From assembly GCA_024349725.1 (NCBI GenBank), contig AP026064.1, forward strand, positions 766,592 through 830,591: a stretch of DNA of 64,000 nucleotides. Direction: 5' to 3'. The DNA is from Arsenophonus endosymbiont of Ceratovacuna japonica (GTDB lineage: Bacteria; Pseudomonadota; Gammaproteobacteria; Enterobacterales; Enterobacteriaceae). The notes under the pieces were generated by a model that was not told where the DNA came from, ran no database searches, and saw only the letters and a program-made list of their open reading frames with translations. Shown here piece after piece: positions 43,543-55,500 of this stretch. Each line of letters opens with the position of its first letter. The first letter of the stretch is position 1. Both the position numbers and the translations under genes were made by a program.

Positions 43543-45468
43543 CTATTTTTTATTTTTATCTTCATTATTAACTTCTTTAAATTCAGCATCAACGATATTA
43601 TTATCCGACTTAGACTTAGTATCTGAACCTGAATTTTTAATATCTGTTTGAGACTGTTGTTGAGCTAATTGAAGCAATTTAGATGAAACTTGTATTAAAT
43701 ATTGAATTTTATTTTCAATAATAGTTTTATCTTCACCTTTCAAAACTACTTCTAACTCATTAATAGCTTTTTGTATATTAGTTTTATCATTAATAGGTAA
43801 TTTTTCAGATACTTCTTCAATTTGTTTACGAGTACTATGAATTAATTGATCAGCTTGATTACGTACCTGAACTAATTGTTCAAATTTAAGATCTGCTTCT
43901 GCATTTGCTTCTGCATCACTTACCATTCTTTTAATTTCATCTTCTTTTAATCCAGAAGATGCTTTAATAGTGATTTTTTGCTCTCTACCAGTATTTTTAT
44001 CTTTAGCAGATACATGCAAAATACCATCGGCATCAATATCAAAAGTAACTTCAATTTGAGGCACACCACGTGGTGCTGCTTGAATTCCATCTAGATTAAA
44101 TTGCCCTAATGATTTATTATCAGTAGATCGCTTACGTTCACCTTGTAATACATGAATAGTAACTGCTGATTGATTATCTTCTGCAGTTGAAAATACTTGA
44201 CTATGTTTAGTTGGAATAGTGGTATTTTTACCAATCAATGTTGTCATTACACCACCCATAGTTTCAATTCCTAAAGATATTGGAGTTACATCAAGTAATA
44301 ATACATCTTTCACATCACCAGATAATACCCCACCTTGTACTGCAGCACCAATAGCAACAGCTTCATCAGGATTAACATCTTTTCGTGGTTCTTTGCCAAA
44401 AAAATCCGCAACTGCTTTTTGTACTAATGGCATTCGTGTTTGACCACCAACTAAAATAACATCATTTATATTGTCAATATTTAAATTAGCATCTTTTAAT
44501 GCAACTTTTAAAGGATCCATTGAACGTTTAACTAAATTTTCAACAAGTGATTCAAGTTTTGCTCTTGTTACTTTAATATTCATATGTTTAGGACCATTAG
44601 AATCTGCAGTAATATATGGTAAATTAACATCAGTCTGTTGAGCAGAAGAAAGTTCAATTTTAGCTTTTTCTGATGCTTCCTTTAAACGCTGCATTGCTAA
44701 TGGATCATTACGTAAATCAAACCCTTGTTCTTTTTTAAATTCATTAACTAAATAATTAATTAAACGATTATCAAAATCTTCACCACCTAAATGAGTATCA
44801 CCATTAGTTGCTAATACCTCATAATTTTTTTCACCATCTACTTCATCAATTTCAATAATTGATATATCAAAAGTACCACCACCTAAATCATATACTGCAA
44901 TAGTACGATTACCTATTTCACGATCTAAACCATAAGCAAGTGCTGCTGCTGTTGGTTCATTAATAATACGTTTAACATCTAAACCAGCAATACGACCAGC
45001 ATCCTTAGTAGCTTGACGCTGTGTATCATTAAAATAAGCTGGTACAGTAATAACAGCTTCAGTAACTGATTCACTTAAATAATCTTCTGCTGTTTTTTTC
45101 ATTTTTTTTAATACCTCAGCAGAAACCTGAGGAGGAGCTATTTTTTGCCCCTTAACATATAACCAAGCATCACCATTATTTGCATCAACAATTTTATAAG
45201 GCATAATAGAAATATCACGTTGAACTTCTTCATCTGCAAAACGACGTCCAATAAGACGTTTAATTGCAAAAAATGTATTTTGTGGATTAGTTACTGCTTG
45301 ACGTTTTGCCGGCTGACCAACAAGAATTTCATTATCTTGAGCATATGCAACAATAGAAGGTGTAGTACGGTCACCTTCGCTATTTTCTAGTACACGTGCA
45401 TTTATACCATCCATAATGGCAACACAAGAATTAGTTGTACCTAGGTCAATCCCTATAATTTTACCCAT
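43543..45468 (-). CDS. dnaK: Chaperone DnaK (Hsp70)
   Basis: DnaK binds exposed hydrophobic segments of proteins in an ATP-dependent cycle with DnaJ and GrpE. The 641-residue product matches E. coli (638). The ATPase domain begins [16 protein letters not shown], with [16 protein letters not shown], and [13 protein letters not shown]; the substrate-binding domain includes [20 protein letters not shown], and the C-terminal lid ends in a charged tail with [16 protein letters not shown] close to the family EEVKDKK ending. GGAGG eight bases before the ATG is the strongest ribosome-binding site in the window. A sigma-32-type promoter lies about 175 bases upstream. In endosymbionts chaperones are often very highly expressed. 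Confidence 0.99.
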   Translation of the reverse strand: MGKIIGIDLGTTNSCVAIMDGINARVLENSEGDRTTPSIVAYAQDNEILVGQPAKRQAVTNPQNTFFAIKRLIGRRFADEEVQRDISIMPYKIVDANNGDAWLYVKGQKIAPPQVSAEVLKKMKKTAEDYLSESVTEAVITVPAYFNDTQRQATKDAGRIAGLDVKRIINEPTAAALAYGLDREIGNRTIAVYDLGGGTFDISIIEIDEVDGEKNYEVLATNGDTHLGGEDFDNRLINYLVNEFKKEQGFDLRNDPLAMQRLKEASEKAKIELSSAQQTDVNLPYITADSNGPKHMNIKVTRAKLESLVENLVKRSMDPLKVALKDANLNIDNINDVILVGGQTRMPLVQKAVADFFGKEPRKDVNPDEAVAIGAAVQGGVLSGDVKDVLLLDVTPISLGIETMGGVMTTLIGKNTTIPTKHSQVFSTAEDNQSAVTIHVLQGERKRSTDNKSLGQFNLDGIQAAPRGVPQIEVTFDIDADGILHVSAKDKNTGREQKITIKASSGLKEDEIKRMVSDAEANAEADLKFEQLVQVRNQADQLIHSTRKQIEEVSEKLPINDKTNIQKAINELEVVLKGEDKTIIENKIQYLIQVSSKLLQLAQQQSQTDIKNSGSDTKSKSDNNIVDAEFKEVNNEDKNKK

Positions 45469-46014
45469 CTAAACAACCTCCAAAGGGAATTCTTAGTTAA
45501 TCTAGTTACTAATTTAATTGTTAACTTATATAAGATTTAATAATTTTATTTTAAGTAATTTTTTTAATTTTAAAAATATATCTTATTAATATATTTTATA
45601 ATAAGTTAATAGATTAACTATTAATAATAATAATATATTTAATTATAGTGGGGCCATAAAAATATTCATCAAGGGGAAATTAAAAAATTATTTTTTTTAT
45701 TTGAAAAATAATTTTTTAATTTTTATATATTTTATATATATAATAATATATTATTAATAAAATTTATTTATAATATTAATTATAAATAATATTTTATAAA
45801 ATAATTTTATATTTAAAATTATTTTTTATTAATTATTATATATATAAAATATTAATTTAAATAAAATTTATATTTTAATATTAACTTTTATAAAATTAAT
45901 ATAATCAAATATTAAAAATTTAAAATAAAAATATAATATTTATTATTTATTTAATAATTAATAAATTTTTAAAATATAAATAAATAATCATTAACATAAT
46001 TTATAAAATTTATT
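45469..46014. other. Divergent promoter region between dnaK and rsmH
   Basis: This 546-base spacer holds the dnaK leader and promoter (45644-45677) and must hold the promoter of the division and cell-wall cluster, which I cannot pick out from the A/T background. mraZ, the usual first gene of that cluster, is absent with no visible remains. Confidence 0.65.
45644..45677 (-). promoter_or_regulatory. Sigma-32-type promoter of dnaK, overlapping a sigma-70-like -10 box
   Basis: On the minus strand TTTCCCCTTGATGA (ending near 45666) is followed, after 12 bases, by CCCCACTATA (45653-45644). From memory E. coli dnaK P1 has CCCCCTTGATGA, a 12-base gap and CCCCATTTAG, so element sequence and spacing are both conserved. 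These C-runs stand out sharply in a spacer that is otherwise nearly all A/T. The -10 element is directly fused to TATAAT, and TTGATG lies 19 bases before it, so a housekeeping promoter may overlap. The start would leave a leader of about 170 bases before dnaK. Confidence 0.82.
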
Positions 46015-46965
46015 ATGATAAATAATCAATTTAAACATATTAGTGTACTTCTTAACGAATCAGTTAATGGATTAAATATAAAATCAAATGGTATTTATAT
46101 TGATGCTACTTTTGGTATGGGAGGTCATTCAAAACTAATTCTATCTAAATTAAATAATAGAGGACGTTTAATAGCAATAGATCGTGATCCTAATTCAATA
46201 ATAACTTCTAAAAAAATAATTAATGATAATAGATTTTTGATAAAAAATAGTTCTTTTTCACAATTACAAAAATTTATTATATCAGAAAAGTTAGTTGGTA
46301 AAATTAATGGCATTCTTCTTGATTTAGGTATTTCATCATCACAATTAGATAATTCAGAACGAGGTTTTTCTTTTATGCATGATGGACCATTAGATATGAG
46401 AATGAATCAAACAATAGGACAATCAGCTACAGAATGGTTAATGAAAGCAAAAGAATCAGATATAGCTTGGGTATTAAAAACTTATGGTGAAGAACGATTT
46501 GCAAAAAAAATTGCAAAAGCAATTATATATCACAATCATTGTTCATTAAAAAAACCTATAACACGAACAAAACAACTAGCAAAATTAATAGAACAAGTTA
46601 TTCCATTTAAAGAAAAAAATAAACATCCAGCAACACGTTCATTTCAAGCGATTCGTATTTATATAAATAATGAATTAGAAGAAATATCAAAATTATTAAA
46701 AGATTCATTAAATATATTAGCACCACATGGTAGATTATCTATTATTAGTTTTCATTCATTAGAAAATAAACTAATTAATCATTTTATTCAAACACATAGT
46801 AGATGGTCAGAATTTTTAATTAGATTGCCATTAACAGATATGGAATTAAAAACTATTCATAAACCTATATTAAAAATATTAGGCAAAATAAAACCAACAG
46901 TAAAAGAAATTACTGAAAATCCACGTGCAAGAAGTGCTATTGTTCATTTTGCAGAAATATTATAA
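46015..46965 (+). CDS. rsmH: 16S rRNA (cytosine-1402-N4)-methyltransferase
   Basis: RsmH (MraW) methylates C1402 of 16S rRNA in the decoding centre. The 316-residue protein matches E. coli (313). Motifs include [13 protein letters not shown], the SAM motif [63 protein letters not shown] and [13 protein letters not shown]. It is the first gene of the cluster because mraZ is lost. ftsL starts six bases after its stop. Confidence 0.97.
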   Translation: MINNQFKHISVLLNESVNGLNIKSNGIYIDATFGMGGHSKLILSKLNNRGRLIAIDRDPNSIITSKKIINDNRFLIKNSSFSQLQKFIISEKLVGKINGILLDLGISSSQLDNSERGFSFMHDGPLDMRMNQTIGQSATEWLMKAKESDIAWVLKTYGEERFAKKIAKAIIYHNHCSLKKPITRTKQLAKLIEQVIPFKEKNKHPATRSFQAIRIYINNELEEISKLLKDSLNILAPHGRLSIISFHSLENKLINHFIQTHSRWSEFLIRLPLTDMELKTIHKPILKILGKIKPTVKEITENPRARSAIVHFAEIL

Positions 46966-46970
46966 AAATA

Positions 46971-47288
46971 ATGATAACTAAAAAATATAGTTTAATTAAA
47001 ATTATTGGTAATGATATTTTCCAAAATGGAATTATTCCATTAATTTTATTAATAATAATTATTATATCATCTATTTTAATTATTACAATTACTCATAAAA
47101 CACGAATATTAACATCACAAAAAAATTTAATAATAGAAGAAAGAGAAAATTTAGATATAGAATGGCGAAATTTAATTTTAGAAAAAAAATCATTAGAAAA
47201 TCATATCAGAATTGAGCGATTTTCAATAGAAAAACTACAAATGATTTATGTTGATCCAGCACAAGAACATATTGTAATTATAAAATAA
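46971..47288 (+). CDS. ftsL: Cell division protein FtsL
   Basis: FtsL is a single-pass bitopic protein that joins FtsB and FtsQ and activates FtsW-FtsI at the septum. The product is 105 residues against 121 in E. coli. A short cytosolic start is followed by a membrane helix (about residues 21-41) and a periplasmic coiled coil (REN, LEKKSLENHIRIERFSIEKL) ending with the conserved VDPAQEHIVI. Sequence conservation in this family is low, but size, topology and position between rsmH and ftsI make the call secure. Confidence 0.93.
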   Translation: MITKKYSLIKIIGNDIFQNGIIPLILLIIIIISSILIITITHKTRILTSQKNLIIEERENLDIEWRNLILEKKSLENHIRIERFSIEKLQMIYVDPAQEHIVIIK

Positions 47289-47312
47289 TTTTAATAAATA
47301 TAGGTAAATAGC

Positions 47313-49055
47313 ATGAAATCTGTACGCTTAGTGCAGTATAAAAAATACTATAAAGACGAAATTAGATATATTAATTGGCGTTTTTTATTATTATTTATAA
47401 TTATAATATTAATATTAATTGGTCTTATTATTCGTATTACCTATTTACAAATTATAAATCCAGAAACATTAGTAAAAGAAAGTAATATGCGTTCCATTCG
47501 CGTTCAAAAAATAACAGCAACACGTGGAATAATCAGTGATCGCGAAGGTCGTCAATTAGCAGTAAGTGTTCCTGTTTATGCTATTTATGCAGATCCAAAA
47601 ATAATTTATAAAAATGGCGGATTAACTAATGATAAACGTTGGAAAGCATTAGCAAATGAACTAAATATACCACTCAAAAAAATAAACGATAAAATTAATA
47701 TTAACTCTAATAGTAGATTTGTTTATTTATCTCGTCAAGTAAATCAATCTATTGGTGAATATATTAAAAAATTAAAAATATCAGATATTTATTTACGCAA
47801 AGAATCTCGTCGTTATTATCCATTAGGTCCAGTAACTGCTCATTTACTTGGAATAACAGATATTGATGGGTATGGAATTGAAGGAATTGAAAAAAGTTTT
47901 AATTATTTATTAATGGGCACACCTGGAAAAAGAATAGTACGTAAAGACAGACATGGACAAGTAATAGAAGACATTTCATATATTAATAATAATATTTCTC
48001 ATAACTTAATATTAAGTATTGATGAACGTATACAAACATTAATTTATCGTAAATTAACTAATAGTGTTATAGAAAATAAAGCTGAATCAGGTACTGCTAT
48101 TTTAATAGATGTACATACTGGTGAAGTATTAGCAATGGTTAATAGTCCATCATATAATCCAAATAATCTATCTAATACTATAGTTCAATCAATGCGCAAT
48201 CGTGCAATTACCGATGTATTTGAACCAGGTTCAACAGTCAAACCAATGATAATAATTAGTGCATTGAATAATAAAATTATTAAATCTAATAGCATATTAA
48301 ATACTCAACCTTATATAATTAATGGTCATGAAATTAAAGATGTAACAAAATATAATGAATTATCTATTACAGGTATTTTACAAAAATCAAGTAATGTTGG
48401 AGTTTCAAAATTAGCATTAGCAATGCCAGCTAATAAAATAGTTAATCTATATACTAGTTTTGGGTTAGGTAAACCTACTAATTTAGGATTGATTGGAGAA
48501 AGTAGTGGTGTTTTTCCAAACAATAAAACAAAATGGTCTGAATTTGAAAGAGCTACATTTTCTTTTGGTTATGGATTAATGGTAACACCATTACAATTAG
48601 CTCGAGTTTACGCAACAATTGGTAGTTTTGGTATTTATCGTCCTTTATCAATTATAAAAGTTAATATACCTATATTAGGAACTCGTATTTTTCCCGAAAA
48701 TATAATGCGAATAGTTGTTCATATGATGGAAAGCGTAGCATTACCTGGTGGTGGTGGTTTTCAAGCTGCTATACGAGGATATAGAATAGCAATTAAAACA
48801 GGTACAGTAAAAAAAGTTGGTAATGATGGGCATTATATTCATCAATATATTGCCTATACAGCTGGCGTTGCGCCAGCTAGTAATCCACGATACGCATTAG
48901 TTGTTATTATTAATAAACCTACTGCTGGTAAATATTATGGTGGAATGGTATCTGCACCAGTATTTGGAACTATCATGGAAGGTGTGTTACGTTTGATGAA
49001 TGTAAAACCTGATTCATTAACTTTAAATAATAATAAAATAATAATTAATAAATAA
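47313..49055 (+). CDS. ftsI: Septal peptidoglycan transpeptidase FtsI (PBP3)
   Basis: FtsI cross-links septal peptidoglycan and works with the glycosyltransferase FtsW. The 580-residue protein has a cytosolic start, one membrane helix at about 24-44, a pedestal domain beginning IRVQKITATRGIISDREG, and a penicillin-binding domain. The active-site serine is Ser307 in FEPGSTVKPM, the same number as in E. coli; the SxN motif is in KSSNVGVSK and the KTG motif in IAIKTGTVKKVG. AGGT stands shortly before the ATG. E. coli has 588 residues and a processed C-terminus; here the tail is shorter. Confidence 0.98.
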   Translation: MKSVRLVQYKKYYKDEIRYINWRFLLLFIIIILILIGLIIRITYLQIINPETLVKESNMRSIRVQKITATRGIISDREGRQLAVSVPVYAIYADPKIIYKNGGLTNDKRWKALANELNIPLKKINDKININSNSRFVYLSRQVNQSIGEYIKKLKISDIYLRKESRRYYPLGPVTAHLLGITDIDGYGIEGIEKSFNYLLMGTPGKRIVRKDRHGQVIEDISYINNNISHNLILSIDERIQTLIYRKLTNSVIENKAESGTAILIDVHTGEVLAMVNSPSYNPNNLSNTIVQSMRNRAITDVFEPGSTVKPMIIISALNNKIIKSNSILNTQPYIINGHEIKDVTKYNELSITGILQKSSNVGVSKLALAMPANKIVNLYTSFGLGKPTNLGLIGESSGVFPNNKTKWSEFERATFSFGYGLMVTPLQLARVYATIGSFGIYRPLSIIKVNIPILGTRIFPENIMRIVVHMMESVALPGGGGFQAAIRGYRIAIKTGTVKKVGNDGHYIHQYIAYTAGVAPASNPRYALVVIINKPTAGKYYGGMVSAPVFGTIMEGVLRLMNVKPDSLTLNNNKIIINK

Positions 49056-49067
49056 AAGAGAATATAA

Positions 49068-50555
49068 ATGGTAGATATTAATCTACATAATTTACTTACA
49101 ACATTAAATATTAATGTACCAAATAAAATATTAAAAGGAATTACACTTGATAGTCGTAAAGTAAAAACAGGATATTTATTCTTAGCAATTAAAGGACACC
49201 AAACAGATGGTCGGCAATATATTTCTCAAGCAATAAAACAAGGTGTATCGGCAATTATTGCTGAAGCACAAAGTAAAACAAAAAATGGAAAAATTATATA
49301 TATAAATAACGTTCCAATAATATATATTAAAAATTTAAATAAAAAATTATCATTTTTAGCAAAAAAATTTTATCAATTGCCTATAAATAAATTAAAATTA
49401 ATTGGTATAACAGGAACAAATGGTAAAACTACAACTACTAATTTAATTGCGCAATGGGCACAAGAATTAGGAGACATTAGTGCTGTAATGGGTACAATAG
49501 GTAATGGAATATTAGGAAAAATTGTGCCTAGTAAAAACACAACTAATTCAGCAATTGATATTTATAACATACTAAAATTATTAATAGATAAACAAGCTAC
49601 ATTAGTTGCTATGGAAATTTCATCTCATGGTTTAGTACAAAGACGTGTTTCTACTATTCCTTTTACTGCTGTTGTATTTACTAATTTAAGTTATGATCAT
49701 CTTGATTATCATGGAGATATGAAAAATTATGCAATGGCAAAATGGTTATTATTTTCAACTCATAAATCTGATAAACAGATTATTAATATAGATGATGATA
49801 TAGGTTTACAATGGATTAAAAAATTACCGAAAGCATGTGCAGTCTCTATAAAAAATCGTATACCAACTAATTGGCAAGGTTCTTGGATATTAGTAGAACG
49901 AATTAATTATAATAATTATAATACAATTATACATTTTAATTCAACTTGGGGTAGAAGTTTACTTAAAAGTCCATTAATAGGAATTTTTAATGTTAACAAT
50001 ATAATACTAGCTATGGCAACTCTTTTAATGATTGGTTATCCATTTAATGATGTAATAAAAGCATCACACTCTATACAACCAGTTCCTGGTAGAATGGAAG
50101 TATTTACTTCAAAAGGATTTCCTACTATTGTTATAGATTATGCTCATACTCCTGATGCACTTAAAAAAGCATTAATTACACTTAATATTCATTGCAAAGG
50201 AAAACTTTGGTGTGTATTTGGTTGCGGTGGTGATCGAGATAAAGGTAAACGTTCATTAATGGGAGCTATATCCGAAAAATATGCTGATATTGTAATAATT
50301 ACTGATGATAACATTCGTAATGAAGATCCAAAAGTTATTATTAATGATATTTTAAATGGTTTTATTAATGCCAATCTAGCAATACCAATTATTGGTAGAA
50401 CTAAAGCAATTACTACTGCAATTATGAAAGCAAATGTAGATGATATAATATTAATTGCAGGTAAAGGTCATGAAAATTATCAAATAATTGGTAATAATGA
50501 AATTAATTACTCAGATCGATTAACAGTAGCACAATTATTAGGGATATCAATATGA
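49068..50555 (+). CDS. murE: UDP-MurNAc-tripeptide synthetase (meso-diaminopimelate-adding)
   Basis: MurE adds the third residue, meso-diaminopimelate in Gram-negative bacteria, to UDP-MurNAc-L-Ala-D-Glu. The 495-residue product matches E. coli (495). The ATP loop is GTNGKTTTT at 116-124, and the block FTNLSYDHLDYHGDM carries a carbamylated-lysine region downstream. The amino-acid specificity motif, DNPR in diaminopimelate-type enzymes, reads DNIR at residues 414-417 (context TDDNIRNEDP). The Asp, Asn and Arg that bind the substrate are kept, so diaminopimelate use is still likely. It overlaps murF by four bases (ATGA). Confidence 0.97.
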   Translation: MVDINLHNLLTTLNINVPNKILKGITLDSRKVKTGYLFLAIKGHQTDGRQYISQAIKQGVSAIIAEAQSKTKNGKIIYINNVPIIYIKNLNKKLSFLAKKFYQLPINKLKLIGITGTNGKTTTTNLIAQWAQELGDISAVMGTIGNGILGKIVPSKNTTNSAIDIYNILKLLIDKQATLVAMEISSHGLVQRRVSTIPFTAVVFTNLSYDHLDYHGDMKNYAMAKWLLFSTHKSDKQIINIDDDIGLQWIKKLPKACAVSIKNRIPTNWQGSWILVERINYNNYNTIIHFNSTWGRSLLKSPLIGIFNVNNIILAMATLLMIGYPFNDVIKASHSIQPVPGRMEVFTSKGFPTIVIDYAHTPDALKKALITLNIHCKGKLWCVFGCGGDRDKGKRSLMGAISEKYADIVIITDDNIRNEDPKVIINDILNGFINANLAIPIIGRTKAITTAIMKANVDDIILIAGKGHENYQIIGNNEINYSDRLTVAQLLGISI

Positions 50556-51931
50556 TTCCCATTACAGTAAAACAATTAACTAAAGTTACACAAGGGATTT
50601 TGCAAAAAATAGATAATCATAAAGCAAAAAATTTATGGATAAATGAAATAATAACTAATAGTCGTCAAAAAACAATTAACGGTTTATTTATTGCTTTAAA
50701 AGGAAAATATTTTGATGGTCATAATTTTGCTAAAGAAGCCATATCAAATGGTGCTACTGCACTTTTAGTTGAGCATATATTAACTATCAAATGTCCGCAA
50801 ATTATTGTTAAAGATACCAGATTAGCAATGGGGTATTTAGCTACCTGGGTTAGATTACAAAGCAAAGCTAAAGTCATTGGAATAACAGGTTCTTCTGGAA
50901 AAACTATAGTTAAAAATATGGTGTCGTCAATTTTATCTCAGTGCGGATTAACACTTTTTACAGAGGGAAATTTTAATAATGATATTGGTGTATCATTAAC
51001 TCTATTTAATTTAACAATAAAACATAAGTATATAGTTATTGAAATTGGAGCTAGTTATTTTGGTGAAATTGCTTATATTACGAATATAGTTAAACCAGAT
51101 AGTGTATTAGTTAATAATTTATTTGCCGCGCATATTGAAGGCTTTGGATCATTATCAGGAGTAGCTGAAGAAAAAGGTAAAATTTTTCAAGGATTAAATG
51201 AAAAAGGAACAGCAGTTATTAATTTATATAGTAATAATTATAAAAATTGGAAATCTTATTTTAAACAATATCAAATTATTTTATATTTTTCTATAACTAA
51301 ACAACAATATTCTAATTTTTATGCAAAAAATATTATAATGGAATCAAAAGGTAGTAAATTTGATTTATATACACCAATAGGAGTTACATCAATATATTTA
51401 CCTTTAATAGGAAAACATAATATTTCTAATGCATTAGCAGCAAGTGCATTAGCAATATCAGTTGGAGCAACTATTGAACAAATTAGTTTTGCTTTATCAA
51501 ATATTAAACCAATATTAGGTAGATTATATCCAATTAATTTAGCACCAGGTAAAATTATTTTAGATGATACCTATAATGCTAATACTGGCTCTATGATTGC
51601 AGCAGCTCATGTATTATCACATATGCCGGGATATCGTATATTTGTTGTTAGCGATATAAATGAACTAGGTAATAATACTAGCAAATATCATAAAGAGATC
51701 GGTATAATTACCAAACAAATTAAACTTAATCTTGTATTAAGTATTGGTAAACAAAGTATATTTATTAGTAAATATAGTAATTGTGGCAATCATGTTTCTT
51801 CTAAAAAAAAATTAATTAATAAATTAATTTTTTTAATAAAAAAATATAAAATAATATCAATTTTAATTAAAGGTTCACGCAGTACAAAAATGGAAGATAT
51901 TGTACACGCCTTACAGGAGTACTTTTTATGA
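50552..51931 (+). CDS. murF: UDP-MurNAc-tripeptide--D-alanyl-D-alanine ligase
   Basis: MurF attaches D-Ala-D-Ala to complete the cytosolic muropeptide. The 459-residue protein is near the family length (452 in E. coli). It has the ATP loop [53 protein letters not shown], and [15 protein letters not shown] typical of MurF. The third domain is more divergent and Lys-rich. Four-base overlaps with murE and mraY indicate coupled translation. ddlB, which makes its substrate dipeptide, is in the same cluster. Confidence 0.97.
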   Translation: MIPITVKQLTKVTQGILQKIDNHKAKNLWINEIITNSRQKTINGLFIALKGKYFDGHNFAKEAISNGATALLVEHILTIKCPQIIVKDTRLAMGYLATWVRLQSKAKVIGITGSSGKTIVKNMVSSILSQCGLTLFTEGNFNNDIGVSLTLFNLTIKHKYIVIEIGASYFGEIAYITNIVKPDSVLVNNLFAAHIEGFGSLSGVAEEKGKIFQGLNEKGTAVINLYSNNYKNWKSYFKQYQIILYFSITKQQYSNFYAKNIIMESKGSKFDLYTPIGVTSIYLPLIGKHNISNALAASALAISVGATIEQISFALSNIKPILGRLYPINLAPGKIILDDTYNANTGSMIAAAHVLSHMPGYRIFVVSDINELGNNTSKYHKEIGIITKQIKLNLVLSIGKQSIFISKYSNCGNHVSSKKKLINKLIFLIKKYKIISILIKGSRSTKMEDIVHALQEYFL

Positions 51932-52989
51932 TAGTTTGGTTAATTAAATATTTTCCTAATATTAATTTTTTTTCATATTTAAAATTTCGTGCTATTACTA
52001 GTTTATTAACATCTTTAATAATTACATTATGTATAGGTCCATATTTAATTTATTATTTACAAAAATTACATATATGTCAAATTGTACGTGATAAAGGTCC
52101 AAAATCACATTTTAATAAACAAGGTACTCCTACTATGGGTGGATTATTAATTTTATTTTCTATTACAATATCCATAATACTATGGGCAAAATTAAATAAT
52201 CCATATATTTGGTTAGTATTAGTTATTTTATTAGGATATGGTGTTATTGGTTTTATTGATGATTATCGTAAAGTAATATGTAAAAACTCTAAAGGATTAA
52301 TCGCTAGTTGGAAATACTTTTGGCAATCTATATTAGCTTTAAGTGTAATATTTATTTTATATAGTATAGGTAAGGATACAGTAGTTACTCAATTAATAAT
52401 TCCATTTTTTAAAAATATTAAACCACAATTAGGTTTATTTTATATTTTAATAACTTATTTTGTCATTGTTGGTACAAGTAATGCTGTTAATTTAACTGAT
52501 GGATTAGATGGATTAGCAATTATACCAATTATTTTTATTTCAGTAGGATTTTCTTTAATAGCTTTTATAATGAGTAATTTCAATTTTGCTCATTATTTTA
52601 ACGTTCCTTATATTAATTATACAGATGAATTAATTATTATTTGTACATCAATTATTGGTGCTGGTTTAGGATTTTTGTGGTTCAATACATATCCTGCACA
52701 AATTTTTATGGGTGATGTTGGTTCATTATCATTAGGTGGTACTTTAGGAGTTATTTCAGTATTATTACGACAAGAGCTTTTATTATTAATTATTGGTGGA
52801 ATTTTTGTTATTGAAACAATATCAGTAATTTTTCAAGTAGGATCATTTAAATTACGTGGTCAACGTATTTTACGTATGGCTCCAATTCATCATCATTATG
52901 AATTAAAAGGATGTCCTGAACCACGAATTATCGTTCGTTTTTGGATTATTTCATTAATATTCTTATTAATTGGATTAATAACATTATAG
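51928..52989 (+). CDS. mraY: Phospho-N-acetylmuramoyl-pentapeptide transferase
   Basis: MraY moves phospho-MurNAc-pentapeptide to undecaprenyl phosphate in the inner membrane, making lipid I. The 353-residue protein has about ten hydrophobic helices. Catalytic and binding motifs are [14 protein letters not shown], the paired aspartates in [23 protein letters not shown], and [13 protein letters not shown]. coli MraY is 360 residues. It overlaps murF by four bases and is followed by murD after ten bases. The need for undecaprenyl phosphate here contrasts with the broken ispA upstream in the window. Confidence 0.98.
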   Translation: MIVWLIKYFPNINFFSYLKFRAITSLLTSLIITLCIGPYLIYYLQKLHICQIVRDKGPKSHFNKQGTPTMGGLLILFSITISIILWAKLNNPYIWLVLVILLGYGVIGFIDDYRKVICKNSKGLIASWKYFWQSILALSVIFILYSIGKDTVVTQLIIPFFKNIKPQLGLFYILITYFVIVGTSNAVNLTDGLDGLAIIPIIFISVGFSLIAFIMSNFNFAHYFNVPYINYTDELIIICTSIIGAGLGFLWFNTYPAQIFMGDVGSLSLGGTLGVISVLLRQELLLLIIGGIFVIETISVIFQVGSFKLRGQRILRMAPIHHHYELKGCPEPRIIVRFWIISLIFLLIGLITL

Positions 52990-52999
52990 GTTTGCTAAA

Positions 53000-54307
53000 A
53001 TGATTAATTATAAAGGTAAAAAAGTTATAATAATTGGGTTAGGAAAAACGGGTTTATCTTGTGTTAATTTTTTTTTATCTCGTGATGTTATACCATTAGT
53101 AATTGATACTAGAGTTATGCCACCAGATAATAACATATTGCCTACCGAAGTTTATTGTCATTATGGTAGCTGGAATATAAAATTGTTAATGACATCGGAT
53201 TTAATTGTTGTTAGTCCAGGTGTTTCACTTAATACTACAGAATTAAAAATGGCAGCAAATAAAGGAATTGAAATTATTAGCGATATTGAGCTTTTTTGTC
53301 GTGAAATACATAAACCTATTATTGCTATTACTGGCTCTAATGGTAAAAGCACTGTTGCAACATTAGTTTTAGAGATGGCTAAAACTGCTAATTGGAATGC
53401 AGCAATTGGTGGAAATATCGGAATTCCAGTATTAACACTATTAACAAAAGATTTTGACTTATATATCTTAGAGCTTTCTAGTTTCCAACTTGAAACAACT
53501 ATAAGTTTAAAATCATCAGCATCAACTATATTAAATATAACAGAAGATCATATGGATCGTTATCCAGGAGGGATTCAACAATATCGTGAAGCTAAATTAC
53601 GAATTTATACTAACACTAAAGTTTGTATTATTAATCAACAAGATAAACAAACATGGCCACTATTAGGTTATGATTCACGTTGTATTAGTTTTGGTATTAA
53701 TAGTGGCGATTATCAATTAGATACATTTTATCAAAAAATAAGAATAAAAGGACAACCAATAATTAATACTTCTGAAATAAAATTAATTGGACAACATAAT
53801 TATCTTAATTTAATAGCTGCATTAGCTTTAGCAGATGCAGTAAATATTCCATATAAATCAAGTTTGTCAACATTAACTAAATACACAGGATTACCTCATC
53901 GTTATCAATTAGTACATGAAAAATTTGGTATTCAATGGATTAATGATTCTAAATCAACTAATATTGGTAGTACTAAAGCAGCTTTAAAAGAATTACAAAT
54001 TACTGGAACATTATATTTATTATTAGGTGGCGATGGAAAATTAGCAAATTTTTCATCATTAAAACCTTATGTATCAGCAAAAAATATTAAATTATGTTGT
54101 TTTGGATATAATGGTTATCAATTAGCACAATTAAAACCAAATAGTTTACTTTTTAATACAATGGAAGAATGTATTCGTACTATTAGTTATAAATTAAAAT
54201 CTGGCGATATAATTCTTCTTTCACCAGCTTGTTCTAGCTTAGATCAATTTAGTAACTTTGAGCAACGAGGAGAAAAGTTTAATCAATTAGCTAAGGAGTT
54301 AGGTTAA
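53000..54307 (+). CDS. murD: UDP-MurNAc-L-alanine--D-glutamate ligase
   Basis: MurD adds D-glutamate to UDP-MurNAc-L-Ala. The 435-residue product matches E. coli (438). It shows the N-terminal nucleotide-binding fold [23 protein letters not shown], the ATP loop [35 protein letters not shown], and [17 protein letters not shown], all characteristic. It starts ten bases after mraY and ends two bases before ftsW. Confidence 0.98.
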   Translation: MINYKGKKVIIIGLGKTGLSCVNFFLSRDVIPLVIDTRVMPPDNNILPTEVYCHYGSWNIKLLMTSDLIVVSPGVSLNTTELKMAANKGIEIISDIELFCREIHKPIIAITGSNGKSTVATLVLEMAKTANWNAAIGGNIGIPVLTLLTKDFDLYILELSSFQLETTISLKSSASTILNITEDHMDRYPGGIQQYREAKLRIYTNTKVCIINQQDKQTWPLLGYDSRCISFGINSGDYQLDTFYQKIRIKGQPIINTSEIKLIGQHNYLNLIAALALADAVNIPYKSSLSTLTKYTGLPHRYQLVHEKFGIQWINDSKSTNIGSTKAALKELQITGTLYLLLGGDGKLANFSSLKPYVSAKNIKLCCFGYNGYQLAQLKPNSLLFNTMEECIRTISYKLKSGDIILLSPACSSLDQFSNFEQRGEKFNQLAKELG

Positions 54308-54309
54308 TT

Positions 54310-55500
54310 ATGATATTTAACTTTAATATACTAAAAAGTTGGACTATCAATAAATATGATAAAAATATTATTGATCCAATACTTTTTGATAGAACTTTAG
54401 TGTGGATTACATTAATATTATCTATTATTGGTTTTATTATGGTGACATCAGCTTCCATTCCAATAGGTCAACAGTTAATGCAAGACCCTTTTTTCTTTGC
54501 TAAACGGGATATTATATATCTTATTTTATCATTTAGTTTAGCATCATTAGTATTAAATATACCAATGGTATGGTGGGAAAAATATAATTTTTTTTTATTA
54601 ATATTATCTTTAATATTATTATTAATAGTATTAATTATTGGTAATTCTATTAATGGTGCATCTCGTTGGATTAATATAGGTATTATTCGTATACAACCAT
54701 CTGAGATATCAAAATTATCTTTATTTTGTTATGTATCTTGTTATTTAGTTAGAAAAATTAATGAAGTTCAAATGAAATTTTTAGGTTTTATTAAACCAAT
54801 GTGTATTTTAATATTTATGTCTACTTTATTATTACTTCAACCTGACTTAGGTACAGTAATTATATTAGTTATAACAATATTAGGATTATTGTTCCTTGCA
54901 GGAACAAAATTAGCGCCATTTATTATTGGTATAATTATTTGTACAGTAAGTATTATTGGATTAATTTATTTTAAACCTTATAGATTACGACGTATAACAT
55001 CTTTTCTTAATCCATGGGAAGATCCTTTTGGCGATGGTTATCAATTAACACAATCTTTAATGGCATTTGGACGCGGTAAATTATGGGGACAAGGTTTAGG
55101 TAATTCTATTCAAAAATTAGAATATTTACCTGAAGCACATACTGATTTTATTTTTTCAGTTTTAGCTGAAGAACTTGGTTATATTGGTGTAATATTAGTG
55201 CTTTTGATGTTATTTTTTATTTCTTTTCGCGGTATGATAATTGGCAAGCAAGCATTAGATACACAACAATATTTTTCAGGTTATTTAGCTTGTTCAATTA
55301 GTATTTGGTTTACATTACAAGCATTAGTTAATATTGGTGCAACAGCTGGTATATTACCAACAAAAGGATTAACATTACCATTAATTAGTTATGGTGGATC
55401 TAGCCAATTAATAATACTTATTTCTATTGCGATTTTATTACGCATTGATTTTGAAACAAATATTAATAAAGCACAAGCATTTATAAGGAAAAGTAAATGA
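54310..55500 (+). CDS. ftsW: Septal peptidoglycan glycosyltransferase FtsW
   Basis: FtsW is a SEDS-family polymerase that builds septal glycan strands from lipid II, paired with FtsI. The 396-residue protein is an inner-membrane protein with about ten helices. It keeps [29 protein letters not shown], the long periplasmic loop with [49 protein letters not shown] holding the catalytic Asp region, and [14 protein letters not shown]. coli FtsW is 414 residues with a longer N-terminus. Its stop overlaps the murG start (ATGA). Confidence 0.98.
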   Translation: MIFNFNILKSWTINKYDKNIIDPILFDRTLVWITLILSIIGFIMVTSASIPIGQQLMQDPFFFAKRDIIYLILSFSLASLVLNIPMVWWEKYNFFLLILSLILLLIVLIIGNSINGASRWINIGIIRIQPSEISKLSLFCYVSCYLVRKINEVQMKFLGFIKPMCILIFMSTLLLLQPDLGTVIILVITILGLLFLAGTKLAPFIIGIIICTVSIIGLIYFKPYRLRRITSFLNPWEDPFGDGYQLTQSLMAFGRGKLWGQGLGNSIQKLEYLPEAHTDFIFSVLAEELGYIGVILVLLMLFFISFRGMIIGKQALDTQQYFSGYLACSISIWFTLQALVNIGATAGILPTKGLTLPLISYGGSSQLIILISIAILLRIDFETNINKAQAFIRKSK

